From NCBI GenBank assembly GCA_027016355.1, contig JALWAF010000030.1, positions 8,803 to 14,399 of the forward strand: DNA of 5,597 bases. Reading direction: 5' to 3'. The stretch is from Candidatus Moraniibacteriota bacterium. GTDB lineage: Bacteria > Patescibacteriota > Minisyncoccia > Moranbacterales > GCA-2747515. The translations under genes were made by a program, and so were the position numbers. The notes beneath the pieces were generated by a model. That model saw nothing but the letters and a program-made list of their open reading frames with translations. It was not told where the DNA came from and searched no databases. Positions 5,594-5,597 of this stretch are shown one piece after another. Position 1 is the first letter of the stretch. Every line of letters starts with the position of its first letter.

Positions 5594-5597
5594 ATTT

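Noticed and set aside
1..5597. Alternative genetic code with TGA as glycine (Absconditabacteria/Gracilibacteria type), suggested because all six genes stop at TAA or TAG
   Set aside because: The conserved genes contain no in-frame TGA at all and glycines use GGN codons. Six stops without TGA are not unusual in AT-rich DNA.

Overview
This AT-rich window (about one third G+C by eye) carries six protein genes that I can support, five on the minus strand and one on the plus strand. I found no RNA genes, insertion sequences, CRISPR array or prophage genes. The content is cell-envelope biosynthesis in a rod- or wall-forming bacterium: a MurA-family enolpyruvyl transferase, a Nudix hydrolase, the actin homologue MreB, and two GT4 glycosyltransferases. 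Compact gene packing, poor Shine-Dalgarno sequences on the minus-strand genes, a low-GC coding style and MreB without MreC or MreD next to it would fit a Patescibacteria/CPR genome. That assignment is an inference from style only and is not proven here.

Layout from the right edge, in the direction of minus-strand transcription: murA-like (5593 to 4289), a 19-base gap, a Nudix hydrolase (4269 to 3823), a 62-base gap, mreB (3760 to 2744), then an MtfB-like GT4 (2744 to 1641) whose ATG shares one base with the mreB stop (TAATG). This looks like one transcription unit. A lone plus-strand gene (1223 to 1588) for a small single-pass membrane protein converges on it. That gene ends in a strong intrinsic terminator whose G-U pairs make it work in the plus direction only. 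Divergent from it, a second GT4 of the WbaZ-like type (1087 to 47) runs to the left edge.

Inferred teamwork: MurA-family chemistry feeds wall precursor synthesis, MreB directs where the wall is built, and the two GT4 enzymes assemble a surface glycan. Both are of types whose characterised members are often mannosyltransferases. The Nudix enzyme would clean up or turn over a nucleotide or nucleotide-sugar.

I do not see a new defence, mobile or regulatory system. The points most worth a second look are three protein-level departures from family consensus: lost UDP-GlcNAc-contact residues in the MurA-like protein, Asp to Asn in the MreB phosphate-2 motif, and a WbaZ-like glycosyltransferase that appears to have lost its last helix through a stop codon and a frameshift.
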